NCBI GenBank assembly: GCA_034620365.1
Contig: JAQGEQ010000287.1
Span: forward strand, 62,001 to 126,000
Direction of reading: 5' to 3'
Origin: Pegea sp. RAD2-039
Lineage: Eukaryota; Chordata; Thaliacea; Salpida; Salpidae
DNA length: 64,000 bases
Position 1 is the first letter of the stretch; each line of letters opens with the position of its first letter. Both the position numbers and the translations under genes were made by a program. The notes under the pieces are model-generated. The model worked only from the letters and a program-made list of their open reading frames with translations, did not search any database and had not been told where the DNA came from. This document shows, piece by piece, positions 26,159 to 38,798 of the stretch.

Positions 26159-29100
26159 ATGGTAAACAAATATAATGCTTGTAAGCTTGTTTTAAGAAGC
26201 TGGAAAGATGAAAAACTTCATCCACTGCATCTAGTTGCAGATAAAATAAAATGGATGTCTCATCATCAAGAGTATGTTTATAAAACAATTTAGATATTTA
26301 TACAATATATTTATTTATTTTTATGCACAAAAAATGGTAGTTTAATTTCTATGTTACATCTGTTTTCAGACATGACTCTCCTCTGGTGATAGCTCTGATA
26401 AATAAACACAAATTGTCCAATCAACCTCGTACTGAGCATCTCTTTTCAGTTGTTTATTTGAAAAATCTTCCGCTTCTTCATCTTCCTGTAAATGAAAATG
26501 AAACTGCAGAAGAAACAAGTAATCTTGCGCTTATGTTTATTTGAAACAATAATTTGTTTTTCAGATTTATATTGTAGTGAGGACTTTCTTGAAAATTATC
26601 AATTGTGTAATGAAATGTGTTTTACTATAATTGAACCATATGTGTTGGATAAAATTGTATTACAAGCTCTTACACAAGAGACATATGAGTGGACTCATCA
26701 AAAAGAGTTTCAGAGAGGTAAATAGTTTGAATTTCGTGAAGATGGCTGCTTAATACTAAATATTTACCTATATTACATCTTTCCTTAAATAATTATTAGA
26801 ACATCAGATAGATGTGAAATAATATGGGCCTTGTGGCACATTATCTCGACTCCAACAAAACAGTCCTCCTAGATATCTGATTCTGAACCTAATTAGGCTA
26901 TGATATCATTGACACTAGAGGATGCTTGCTTACTCTGTATTCTCTCCCATTTTCCAAAAAACAGTTTTGAAATTATTTGATCTTTTTAACTTGAAAATCT
27001 AAAGTCATATAAACGTTTCTAATCTTTATATATTAATCTTAAGTTGTGATACTTTGTTGTATTTATATCTCTCTTTTAACGCGTCAAAATCGATCTTTTA
27101 GCTAAGTTATCTGATATCTTTGTGTTTTTATTAATTTTTTTAATTTTTACTAATGTTTTTAGTAATACTATCCATATTTCTTTCGATTTCTTAGATGCAG
27201 CAAAACTTTTCGTCATACAAAAACTGTCTCTATAAGCTAACTATTAAATTTTTTCAATATTGAAGCATCTTCAACAACCTTGTATTGATATTTAAAATTA
27301 TTGGTTTCTCTCATCTTATTTTGTTTACATCTCTAAAGATTTATTAAAGATTGCTATTCTTTATACGTCCTCAGAGGCTTATCATCCAAATTTAATCCAC
27401 TCAACAACTTGAATAACACCCAGTGAACTAGCAGCTTTTCAATAGGGTAAGCAAGGTTTCTCGACCCCATCACTACATCCATATCTATCAATTAATTTTA
27501 ATTTTTTTTAAGTGATTTAAGTAACTTGCTGAACAAGTGTGAATAATGCTTTCTCATTTTCAACTTATTTTTTTACCTGATTTATACCTGATGCTTTACT
27601 AAACTGTAATACTTCTTCCCATTTTCTTTCTACTCGTAATATTCGTGTTTGTTGTCAGTGATGAATGGTTTGTGATCATCAGAAATTAAGTTAAATAAAA
27701 TTAAATAAATATCAATTTCTAGTTATCAGCACCAGTATTTCTATACTAAGAGCATCTTTTGAAAATTATGACAGTTTCAGAAAACTCACCGATTTTTATT
27801 TTTTGTTTTTTAAAAATCATTTCTTAAATCTTGATTTCGTTTTTCTAGCTTTGATGGTTGCCAGCACATGTGATCAATCTATATTGTTCCGTCGTGGTGA
27901 TACTTTTCTTTCAGAAGCAAATACTTTTTATAGAAATGATAAAAGTTATATTTATAAAAGATTTAGTGAACTTGTTACGATTAGCTGTACACCTTGGAAT
28001 CAAGGAGTGACTACTTCAAAAACTTCTGTCATAATTATTAACCAACAGGTCATTTTAATTTGAAGTATTTTGTTGATTGTCGTCTGAAATTGTTTTGTGA
28101 ATAGAACTGTGGTCAAGATTTTGATGTGGAGAAAATATTTAATAAAAATGAGATTTTTGTAACTGGAAACTGTTTTGATTTCGAAGTTTGTGACTCTCTT
28201 TCAGAAGATGAGGACTCGATAGTTTTTATCAGGTAAATATGATATGAGTAAAATAAATTAGAAATAAGTTTAATAAACTGAAATCGCTACAAAGTCCAAA
28301 AATTGCATCACAACTTCATCTGAAGAACGAAGATATTGTCGAAATGACTCTTCTGTGGTGTCCTGATGTTTGTTCAAGATCTGATCTGGAAGAGACGGTT
28401 AGCTTTTTTACTTTTTAGTTAATAGCTAATGCTGTGGATAAAATTGTTCATCCGACCTAACAATGTATATTTTATTAATTTTTATATTAATACACAATTT
28501 TATTCAAAGTTGTATTTACTAGTTTTTACATCCATTAAAATCAAATAAAAAAGCTACAAAACAAAATTACCACCTCATATGTATTATTATAAGCAATTTT
28601 GTTTTATTCTTCCTACTACTATTTTGAAGTAAAAACTGATAAAATTGGCATTTTTGTTTTTAGGAAGATTTGGAACAGCGCTTAGTGTTTGTTCGAGTAT
28701 TAGAAGATAGATCTCAAAACGTAAATGATTATTGTGTACATCTTCCATCGACAGTTTGGTTTAATCTAAACAGAAATCGAAAATACATCTCACAAAAGGA
28801 TTGTATGATTCAAGTATGTGATGAAATTTGTTTTTCAAACAATTTACCATACATCCTGACAGATTGTAAAAATTGAAGAAGAACCGATATATGCTCGTGA
28901 AGTTTACTTCTCGTTAGTATCTTCTCCATTTTACGATCAGTCCGTTCAATTTGATGATATCTTAGTGAATTATTTAAAGAAACCAAGATTATATGAGGTT
29001 GGAGATGTTATCAGGTTAAATATTAAAAGTAAGAGACACTAACATCTTTCTCATCATATAAAGATACTTCTAAATTTCTAGATAATATGGAAATGACTAC

Positions 29101-31529
29101 TAACGCGAAGTATTTGAGGTAATTAGTTTATCTGCTGATATCTTCTTCTAAATGTCTTTTATTAACAGATGTGAATCAATATATTACAAAGTTGTCGGCT
29201 TTGCAGAAGCAGAAAAAGCAGCAAGTTATCTTGTCGACATACAACTCACTAAATTATATCAAGTAAGAACTTATCAGCTTTTCTCTTTCAACATTTTTGT
29301 ATTTACCAACAGCAAGGTGCTACTAAAAGCTTTATTCCTTGTTCAATAATCAAAGTGTTACCTGGTTTATCTGACCATTTGAATCAATTGAATAATATCA
29401 TTCATCCTTATCTGCATACAAAGTAGGTCTTCGAAAGTCTACTTGTGGAAAGTCATTTGAAAGTATCTTCATCACAGCTCTTTTGATCATTTATGCACGT
29501 TGCTGATTAGTGGAAAAAGAGGATGCGGCAAACGAAACTTGATTTTATCATCTTGTCAACATCTGAACTTACATCTTATTAGTATTGATTGTTTTAATTT
29601 GGTGAGCGATTCACCTGGAGCTGGTGAAGCTAGGTTGATGAGAGAGTTTGAAAATGGTGACAAATTCTTCATTTCATTTCTAATTGAAGATTAATATTTC
29701 TTCTATTTTCAGCTCTTCAATTTTCACCTTCAGTTCTTCTATTAAACGGGATCGAATCTTTGTTAAAAAGTTATGCTCCTGGAGTAAGTGGGAATGGTCG
29801 AATGTGTTCAGCATTTGATCAAGGTCTTCAATTACTTCAATCTCAAAATAAACATCCAATAGATTCAGTGATCTTCATCGCTACAACGAATGAAGTCTCG
29901 TCAGTAGACTCACATATCCGTAACTCGATCGTTCATCAGGTTAGCTACTTACTCACAAACTCTCAGATTTAATCAAATCATTTCAGATTGACATCAAAGC
30001 TCCTTCACAATCACAACGTCACGAGATCTTTTCAGAAATGACTAGCAACATCAGCAAGTCATGTGATGTTGATTTAAACTGGCTCTCCAAATCTACTTCT
30101 GTCAGCTGATTATTAACCAATCATATCATTAGTTTCTGATGATAATTTTTCAGGGCTTTTCGTTGAGTGACATCTGTGAAGTGATCCGTAAGACCAACAG
30201 CGCCACCATGTGTAGACTAATCAGCAGCAGGTGCACTATAAACCCGTCTCTACCTCGCCACTTACCTCTAGCATCACCAGCACTATCGGCAAACGCTTGA
30301 CTTGTGACGAGGAACATTTGATTTGTTTATCCGGCTTCACCACTTGTAAACAAGACTTCCAAACTGCTCTTGAGATGATCCAAGAGTTAAAAGCCAGCTG
30401 TATTGGAGTTCCAAAGGTTGATTCTTTGTTTCCTCATCTTCTTCCTCTCATGTATCCTCTTTAGATCCCTAAAGTATCTTGGGAAGACATTGGAGGACTA
30501 GAAATGGTGAAATCCGATATTCTTGACACAGTACAACTTCCATTAGATCATCCTGAGTTAATCAGTGGAGGTCTCAACCGATCAGGAGTCCTTTTATACG
30601 GACCTCCCGGAACTGGGAAGACTCTTTTGGCAAAAGCAATCGCTTCTCAGTGTTCCCTCAACTTCTTGAGTGTTAAAGGTCAGCTAGGACTCTTCCTACT
30701 GGCTCACAACATCCTGATGTAGGTCCGGAACTGATCAATATGTACGTTGGTCAAAGTGAAGAGAATGTACGCTCGATATTCTCGACAGCTCGTCAAGCAG
30801 CACCTTGTGTCGTATTCTTTGATGAATTAGATGCTTTAGCTCCAAACCGCGGTAAGAATGGCGACTCAGGTGGTGTGATGGACAGGTCAGTGTTGCTTTC
30901 ATCAACTTCCAATCTCTACTTGATTTCAATTTCAGAATTGTATCTCAATTATTAGCTGAAATTGACGGAGTAAATAATATTGAAGATGCTGATAAACAAG
31001 TCTTTGTGATTGCCGCTTCAAATCGACCTGATTTAATCGATTCGTCTCTTCTTCGCCCTGGAAGGTACCAATCTATCTGTCCGTCAATCTATTATTTAAT
31101 GCCCTCTGTTTAACAGACTGGACAAGTTAGTTTATGTGGGAGTCAGTGAAACGAAACAAGATCGTCTCAAAATACTTCGAGCGCAGATCAGGAAGTTGAA
31201 TCTGTCTGATGAGGTTTACTTCAGTTGTAATTACAACAAATTTGTTTATTCTTTTGCATCAACAGGTTGATTTAGATGAAGTTGTGGAAAAGTGTCCTCC
31301 TAATCTAACCGGAGCAGATTTTCGTGGACTTGTTAATGAAGCTGCTATGAATTCAATAAGACGACGCATCAAAGAAGAAAAGAAGACATTAGATTCAGGA
31401 TTGAAGATTCAATCTGCTTCTGTTGTTCAACAGAATGATTTTTTGCTTGCTGCTTCTAATATTCAACCCTCACTTCAAGCTGATCAATTAGAAAATTATA
31501 AAAATATTTATAAATTTATGTCCAAATAA
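26159..31529 (+). CDS. PEX6: Peroxisomal biogenesis factor 6 (type II AAA ATPase)
   Basis: Partners PEX1 in the peroxisomal export motor that pulls ubiquitinated PEX5 receptor from the membrane so that it can be reused for import. I placed 21 exons from 26159 to 31529; they sum to 3012 nt, 1003 residues (human 980). The N-domains are divergent, although [14 protein letters not shown] and VGDVI align with the family. AAA domain D1 begins about residue 476: its P-loop is GKRGCGKR (480-487), so the Ser/Thr after the lysine is replaced by Arg, and the Walker B stretch reads VLLLNGIE without acidic residues. D2 is intact: GPPGTGKT at 761-768, Walker [11 protein letters not shown], and the GDSGGVMDR and [15 protein letters not shown] motifs. 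This fits the known pattern in which PEX6 D1 is catalytically weak and D2 does the work. Intron 3 (26718-27848) carries a LINE fragment. The shortest intron is about 41 bp. Confidence 0.96.
27180..27715 (+). mobile_element. Decayed LINE 3' end, copy B, inside PEX6 intron 3
   Basis: Near-identical to copy A over its first 120 bases or so (AGATGCAGCAAAACTTTTCG, then AACTGTCTCTATAAGCTAAC) and recognisable through to a TTAAATAAAT-type tail near 27712. It reads as the same LINE C-terminus, broken. It is in the sense direction of PEX6 and makes intron 3 about 1.1 kb in a gene whose other introns are mostly under 100 bp. Confidence 0.75.
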
Positions 31530-32039
31530 TTACTATTTATTCAAATTATTTTGATTTTTTAATTTTATGAGTGAAAATTATGTGAACTTGATTTCTAATT
31601 ACCTTCAATTTAATATTTAAGAGTTTTTGTAATTCGAAAATAAAACTGCTGTGAAGACAAATAATAATTTCTGTAAATATTGAGAGAAAAAAATTCCTTC
31701 AAAATACTTTAATAGTAATAAAAAGTTCATTAAGTTCTTTAAAACTATTGAAAAAATTATTAGGTTTTATAGAAACTGTTTTTAAATCCTCGGTTTAAAG
31801 TTTAGAATTAAAAATACTTCTTATAATTTACTGATTGTTTTGTGCTTGCACATATGGACAAATATTAATACAAAGCTTAGTTTTCGTATTTTGGTAAGAA
31901 TCTAATTTACATCATCAACAGCGAAAGACTCAGACCTGTGCATCGCTTCCACCAAAATCTTTTAGCATAATATCATTTGATCCTAAATTATTAGGGAAGT
32001 AGACAACAGATTACCAATCGCATATAGTCTTTGTTCGAC

Positions 32040-32590
32040 TCCATAAAGGAGTTAGAATTTATAAACAACTCAAATTGAGAGAAAGATCGTTCTGACAACA
32101 AAATTTTGGGTTTCATACTTTTATCGCTTGCAACTTTTGGAACGTTGTCACTGAAGATGCTTCCCTATCATCCTCAGCATCAAATGGTGAGGTTTGTTCC
32201 CTAATGGCATTGTACTTGCTAGAGCTAAGTTTCTCAGAGATATAGATTTTGTTGGATCGTTCATGTCTGCAGAATCGAGAATAATCTCTAATCAAGATTG
32301 TATAACGGGGCAAACTTTCATCTGTATGCAAAAGTATTCCTGGAAAAAATACAAAATAGATAAATGGTCAGCTACTTTACTGGACTTTGATATCAAAACG
32401 TTGAATCGGTTGAAGTATTCGATGATGTTGTTCTGTCTGTTGATGAAGATCGTCGACTCAATACATCTTGTGCTTGGTGTTATCATGGAACTGGTAAAGC
32501 TGTATGAACTATTTGAGGTGTATATTACCCTGAATCATGCCCTACTCTCGGCTACCTTTAAAACCGAAATCTGCAGCTCTTGATTACATA
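32040..32590 (-). other. Ambiguous block, possibly the distal part of the LINE remnant
   Basis: Base composition is less AT-rich than its surroundings, with open frames of 62-129 codons on both strands. On the minus strand it lies where the C-terminal end of the reverse-transcriptase remnant would fall, and NNIIEYFNRFN is weakly reminiscent of the LINE region after the polymerase core. I could not establish homology; it may be another element or a dead gene. Confidence 0.3.
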
Positions 32591-33049
32591 TAAAAAGAAA
32601 ATCTATTTTGAGACTAAAATCTACGACCTTTGTCTGCCATAATTTAAACTCTTGATTACTTTTAAGACTGAAATTCGTAGCATTGATAATTAAAACTAGA
32701 AATTATGAATTACAATTTCTTAAAACAAACAAAAAGATTTTTATGTTAGCTAAATTTTAATTAAAACTAAAATGAAATAAAGCCATAAAAGTTTGTTGTT
32801 TAATTAATCAATGTCATTTAAATACCACCGCATTTGAAGATGTAGTTTATAAAGAACATTTCAAATCAAACTCGATATTTGTACCCAGTTCTTTAATAAG
32901 GTTTTTACAAGTACACAATCAAAGTTTAAAGTCCGAATCTTTATGCAACAATCATTATAATTGAGTTGTTACTGCGACAGTGGATACCTTATCTTATTTC
33001 TCCTTCTTCCTGCAGTGACGGGTCTGGCTTGGCTAAAAAATATCTTTTT

Positions 33050-33430
33050 TAGAAACCGAATAGAATTTTGGTCAGAGCGACAGTTTTGTCTTAATTAAAA
33101 TTGTTTGTTTCTTCGAATCCAAAATAAAATCGACCAAAAGCTCTGTTTGCCAATGCTAATCTATTGTGTACGTTCTTATCAATTTTAATATCAAATGATA
33201 TTATGCTGTCCAAATACTTGAAGTTCTATACGGGTGTTGGTCTCTTACTGTTGTTTGTGGTATGATACAATAACTTTTGAGTGTTACAATAATTTTACGA
33301 GTTAGAACTTGTGTCCTTTTTAGGCTCCCTTCAAATTCTGCCAAACAAAATGTTATTCTTTGCACATCCAATTGAGCCACTAAAGCAGCATCATCGGTGA
33401 ATAAGAGATTGCAGTTAATTCAGTTTTTAA
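33050..33430 (-). mobile_element. Reverse-transcriptase remnant of an RTE-like LINE
   Basis: The minus strand reads CNLLFTDDAALVAQ, matching the polymerase active-site box (F/Y-x-D-D) in the LFADDAALVAHTE form common in RTE-type elements. About 180 bases further on it reads FKYLDSIISFDIKIDKNVHN and then RLALANRAFGRF, matching the family's FKYLGS…I and RI..A..AFGRL blocks. The order and spacing agree with a reverse transcriptase's palm and thumb regions. Frame breaks separate the pieces, so it is dead. Confidence 0.65.
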
Positions 33431-33664
33431 CAATCATGCAATGAAGTTAAATTCTAAACAACAAAACAGAAATCCACACATTCACGTTTTGAAGAATTTA
33501 TTCTCTAGACTGTTTTATTCAAAGAAACTTCTTTGAATTTTTAATCTATGAAATTTGTAATTCTAGTTTGTAAAAAACCTTTCAATAATGTTCAACTTTA
33601 AAGTTTCAAACAGTTCTAATTATGGTTAAAAGGTTAAGGTGTAGAATAAATTTGAAAGTAAAGT

Positions 33665-33805
33665 TTTTAATTTGCATGAAAATATTATAACAGCAGTCTT
33701 AACCACTACTATCTAACAAGCTTGTATAAGGAAAATGCTTCCTTCCATTTTTGTAGAAAGTATTTGCTTTCAATAATAATTTTGCTCTTAACTTTGTGTT
33801 GATAT
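33665..33805. repeat. Dispersed repeat, copy 1
   Basis: About 140 bp that matches 38275-38430 in the same orientation, with the shared run AAAATGCTTCCTTCC followed by TAGAAAGTATTTGCTTT. No coding potential. Family unknown; probably a small mobile-element fragment. Confidence 0.7.
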
Positions 33806-35088
33806 TAAAAGCATTAAAAAAACATCATTCAAGTCAGCTTGTTGCCACGTATTTGCAGCTACATTTTCCAGACTTTTGAAGCTGTTTCTCGTGGTTTTCT
33901 TTCAATAGTTTTCAATACGAAAAGTGAAATAACAAAGTGGTAATGTAGCTTTACAGTTACTTTTCATATGTTATATAAAACTGTTTTCTTTACAAGGAAA
34001 CATGTAACCAACTCCTTCAACCATCAATATTGGAAAGATGAAACAACTTTTTGCACTTTTTCTACATTTTTGTTTCAGTGTCTGCATTTTTACTTCCTAA
34101 TCTTTTTTAAGATTGTTATATTTTTATTGATTTCTATCTCTTTGTAGATAGGTCATTTTTCTTCATGGTCCATAGCTAAGCATAGGTCCACGGTTGAAGG
34201 TTTTAAGACCACTGCTATGACACAACTTTTGAAGCCATGACAAGTCAGTAAAATAATGATACAAAAATATTTGTTATAACAAGTTCTTGTTTAACATCTC
34301 AAATAATTAAACTCAAATGTGAATAAATATATTTTTGTGAAGCTGGTAGCTTACAGCAAAATGACTAAATTAGTTTTTAAATTCAAACTTTAAAAATTTT
34401 CATTTAAGAGAAATATTATTTACTTTCACAATTTTTTCCACTAGTTAATTCTATGAAGCTTTTATAAGACTGTTACTACATCATAAACAAGATATTCATT
34501 ATAAAATTGATTCAACTTCTTTAAAGAAAATTTGTGAAACCTTACTTTAAAAAACTGTCTGGAAAACGTTTCAGTTTAAAAAAATCAGCTTTAAATGAAT
34601 AAAAATTGTTTAATAAAAACATCTTACTACTTTATCTCATAATTATGGGTAAGATTCTTAAAGTAGTTTCAATTATTTCTTTTTTATTTGAGAAAATATT
34701 TTTATTGATTTGGTTTTGTTAGCTAGGAGTGTTTACAAATCAGTTTTGGTAAAATGTCGTCTATACTCTTTAGATCGCTTCTAGCAGTAATTAGAAATAT
34801 TGTGCTGCTAAGTAAAAGTAATTTTAGAGTAAATAACATTTTTTTCTTTCATTAAATCATCTGTTTTTCAATAATATGCTGTAGATTTATTATTGAAGTT
34901 TATCTTCTCAACTCTAAAATAATTTTAGTGAATGTTTAAAGTAAGAAGAAATGACTAAACCAGATAAAAGTTGAACACAACAAGAGATGTACAATTTCTT
35001 CATCACATGTATATCGAAATTTGAAAAAAATATTAAATATATTTATATTCTAAATGTAAAAGAACTGAAATAAACTTGAAACTAAAAT

Positions 35089-37206
35089 TTATTCATCTAT
35101 TTCCAATTTAGGTAAAGGTTTAAGGTTGGCCTTTTCACTATATTCCCATATAGTAGAAATATTAGTGGCTCCTAAACCGGACTGTGTATTTCGGCGTTGA
35201 ATGAACTCCAAGAAAAGGGTTTCCTCAGGGAAAATAGGTTTAGTGAAAGCTTGTATGATAAACCTGAAGTAGAAAAAGTGGAAATAGAAATGATCTTTTA
35301 ATTCTGAAGATAAACCAATAAAAGCAGACAGATAACAAAATTTAAATCATTTAAATATGTACGTCATTTGATAAGATAAATTATAAAAGTAAATAAATTG
35401 TAGTTTTTTAGAAAAAGTTTAATCTATTGTTAAGAAACGATGGAATTTGTGGCGAAGGCTTTATTATTTGTTTTCTTTTATGATGCTTTGAGTTTCAAGG
35501 GTTGAAAATGTAGAACAAAAACTTACCAGAATGTATTTTCAATATATTTACGTTGTTCATTGATATCCAACAGATAGATATCCTGATCCTTTGCAAAGAT
35601 GTCTCCATCATGAAACTCGAGAAGAGCGTTTGATTTTTGCAGTTTGTCTACATCAACATTTAGATCTCTAACTTTTTTATTTTCAGCCAACTATAAAAAA
35701 TGAAAAAAAAACATTTTTGAAATTGTTAAATTCTGATTAAGAGTTGAAATATATATTAACAAACATTTTTATAAATTAAATTGACAAAAAACGTCATACA
35801 AAATGGCGTCAACTAAAAAATCAAACTTGCTTCAGTGTAGTACTCCTCAGGGTACTGAATATAACTCAAACCAACCCCTTCAAGCTCTTTTATCGTTTTA
35901 CAAAGATCAGAAGTTCCAAATGCAATATGTTGAATGCCTGCTCCACTTTTTAAACAAATCAAGAGAAAGATGTTGAATCAATTTCAGTAATTAAACAAAC
36001 TTACAAATGATTTCTAAGGAATTGATCAATTTGGTTATATCCAGTGTTTGTTAAAGACTCCGCGAACACCAGTCGAGTTTTGAAATTGATGTCCTCATTT
36101 CCTAGAGACATATTAAGTTTTTTTTTATAATTTCATTCTAAAATGCTCTGAAGTGTAGAGTATCATAGTAGTGACAGAATGTTGATTATTTTTATAAAGA
36201 TTTTTAATAGGGTAAAAAAATCTTAATACATTTTCACTCCTGATTAAAAAGCTAATTATTTTTATTTTTGGCAACAAACCAGATATAAAAGTAGTCTCTG
36301 AGCTCCATGAAGGACATATAATCTCCTTAAGACGAAGTCCTGAATTGTTTCTACTGACTGTAAATCCATCATCTAGATTATCATCACTAAAAGACACAAT
36401 TGTTTAAGATTTATTCAGATATAAAAATATGAACAACATTAGATAGAAAACTTTAGAAATAAAGTTTATATAAGATGTAACCTGTTCATCAAAACTCTCC
36501 TGAAGTTGAAGTACTTCTGATACCATGAAGAAATTCTGTCAGTTTCACCAAAAGGTACACAAAAAGCTATATGATCAATGCTGGTCATAATTGGAAATAC
36601 TGAGTCTTCATCAACAGGAAAAACTTCAAAACCAGGACAGAATGGTCCATTATACATGGAGAAATCAATCAAAGTATGTTGGACATTTGAAATTGGTGAT
36701 TTCAATACTGTATAGGACACAACACCATGTTCATCTTGAACCTGTGAAAATATATATAATAAATTATTTTCTTGAGCAAAAAATTCTGAAAAAGTAAAAA
36801 AAAAAGAATTTAAAATAAACAACTTTATCAAAGTGATAAAACTAACTTTGTATTTCTTGTTTTCAAAGGTTTGATAAATAGGTAAATGATTGTCTGTAAC
36901 AGGCATAACTTCATTTATGCTGTTACATTCTAGACAGACATCGTAAACAGTATCAGCCTTATAATTTGCTCTTCTGTTAAACAACACTTCATCTCCAAAA
37001 CTATTATCATCACGATCATTAATAACAAGTAGAATACAGCCATATTTAAACACCAAAGTTTCAGGCAAAAGAGAATTTCGTGGAATTATTCTCTTAGCAA
37101 ACAACTGGAAGCCAAGTTTTTCAACCAAAAAAGAAGAAAAATGTTCAACATCTTTTACAGCAAAACATAAACTATAAACATTAAATTCAAAATTTGTTTT
37201 TTCCAT
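35089..37206 (-). CDS. HPDL: 4-hydroxyphenylpyruvate dioxygenase-like protein
   Basis: Non-heme Fe(II) dioxygenase of the vicinal-oxygen-chelate fold. Human HPDL makes 4-hydroxymandelate from 4-hydroxyphenylpyruvate for the coenzyme Q head group and is mitochondrial. Seven exons sum to 1278 nt, 425 residues (human HPDL 371, HPD about 393). The iron triad appears intact: His in SIDHIAFCV, His in GAGIQHIAFGT and Glu in LFLEFIQRR. Blocks such as YTVLKSPIS, NGPFCPGF and LVFAESL align better with HPDL than with HPD. The C-terminal helix motif is present as SGLGATNISTIWEYSE. Exon 5 must end at a GC donor (GAA then GCAAGT, 35831/35830) for the frame to hold. An acceptor-like TTTTTAG lies 11 nt before the ATG. 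No clear mitochondrial presequence was seen, and a true HPD role cannot be excluded. Confidence 0.9.
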
Positions 37207-38274
37207 TTTTGAACAAACTAAAAATTCTGGTGAACAGGTTAATAGAAAAGTTATTTTATTATTTAAACAAGTTTATGTTGCTTTTGATAGATTTTAAAAG
37301 CTAATTGCAAAATAAAATTATAAAACAATTTATTAAACAAATAAATCCTACAAATGAGATTAACTTTAAAGAGCTACAAACTGATGAAAATAGAATTTTA
37401 TAAACTTTAAACACATTTATAAAAACTGAAATCAACATAATTAGAAATAAACAATCATTTTTATACAAAAATACATGTAATAAATTTAATAATTTTTCAA
37501 AAAGTGATTAAATTTGTCCAAATATTTTCTACAAAAGATTTATGGCAACATTATAAAATTTTCTTACGATGTATAAACTGGAAACAAGATATATCATAAA
37601 CATTTGTAGTAAACTCTTAAAAAGCTCTAAAAGAACAAAACATTAAAGACTAAATATTTTCATAAAAAATCTTCATTATACTTCAACTTTAATTTTTAAA
37701 TATCTGCAATAAATTCTCATAATATTTATGAATGAATCAAAAATATCATACAATAAGATGCAACTTAAATTGCTTAAATCTATTATTTTGTAAGCTTTTG
37801 CTAAAAAAAATAAGCTTTACATATAATCACTATATATAACTTCGATTCAATGTCGAATGAGTTGCAAATCTAATTATGTAACCTACTAGAATGATATCAT
37901 TATTATATAAGCTGCTATTATTGTAGTGTCTGGTAAACAGCACTTGAATTGGGAACTCCCCCAACGAAACCTTTTTACAAAAGTTGTTGAAATGACACTA
38001 GAAACATACTTTAGAAACATACATAAATTTAAATAATAAAGTATAACATAAACATAGAAACTGCTTTACATGACCATTTCAAAGATTTTTCTCTAAAATT
38101 TTCACCTTCAATTGATTTGTATCATCATTTATCGAAAAAAACTTCTCCGACTTTAAGTTTAAAAAAATGGAATATTAGTTTTTAATCAAATGTTATAATA
38201 CTTTAAGCTTTATACATTTCATACAATTTCAAATATGATTATGAGATTAAGGCTTGCTCATAATCTTTTATGCT

Positions 38275-38430
38275 CTTAATTTGCATAGAAATATCATTAC
38301 AGTTTTCGTAACCACTAAAATGTAAAAAAAATTATAAAGAAAATGCTTCCTTCCTATTTTATAGAAAGTATTTGCTTTTAATACTAATTTTGCTCTTAAA
38401 TTTGTATTGATGATTTTAAGTCGACTTGTT
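38275..38430. repeat. Dispersed repeat, copy 2
   Basis: Partner of 33665-33805, same orientation. The match starts at TTTGCAT, runs through a shared AACCACTA and the AAAATGCTTCCTTCC core, and fades after TTTGTATTGAT. Small insertions separate the copies. Confidence 0.7.
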
Positions 38431-38698
38431 TAATAAGTTTGTTAAGCATATAGAATTATATACTTGAGTTAAAATGTTCTTTGATTTAACATCTTCTGTA
38501 ATATTTCTATTATATAAATTATTGCAACATTAAGGAATTACTCAAAATCTTACAAAAGCAAACAAAGTTTTCAAAACTTAATCAAAATGTCATGGAAATA
38601 TTTAAACTTGACTTTTTACTGTTTTATTCTTATTTAAATTTAAATCGCTTTGAAATTTTTCTTTTAAACAAGATGCTTAACTTTTAGTCATTTTCAGA

Positions 38699-38798
38699 CG
38701 TTTCGCTGTCGAACAACAAATAGAGTTAATTTAAGTGATTTGTCAAACCTAACCTCTGAAGTTCGTGCTCTCTTAAGCCGGCTGTTAAAAGTGGGTAA
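38699..38798 (+). other. Isolated exon-like open stretch
   Basis: A stretch following TTTTCAG and ending at a good donor (GTGG then GTAAATG) is open in one frame (residues include LSDLSNLTSEVRALLSRLL) and is clearly richer in G+C than its surroundings. No neighbouring exon joins it and no homologue came to mind. It could be a 5' exon of ACOX1, an alternative exon or a small separate gene. Confidence 0.35.

Larger units (their letters stand above)
31530..35088. other. Convergent intergenic region, PEX6 to HPDL
   Basis: The two genes converge here. The region holds a decayed RTE-type reverse transcriptase (about 33050-33430, minus strand), an ambiguous less AT-rich block at 32040-32590 and one copy of a short dispersed repeat (33665-33805). 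Nothing recognisable was seen from 33810 to 35088. Confidence 0.6.

Noticed and set aside
32194-32583. 129-codon plus-strand open frame
   Set aside because: No recognisable domain, start context or exon partners, and it overlaps a probable mobile-element remnant.
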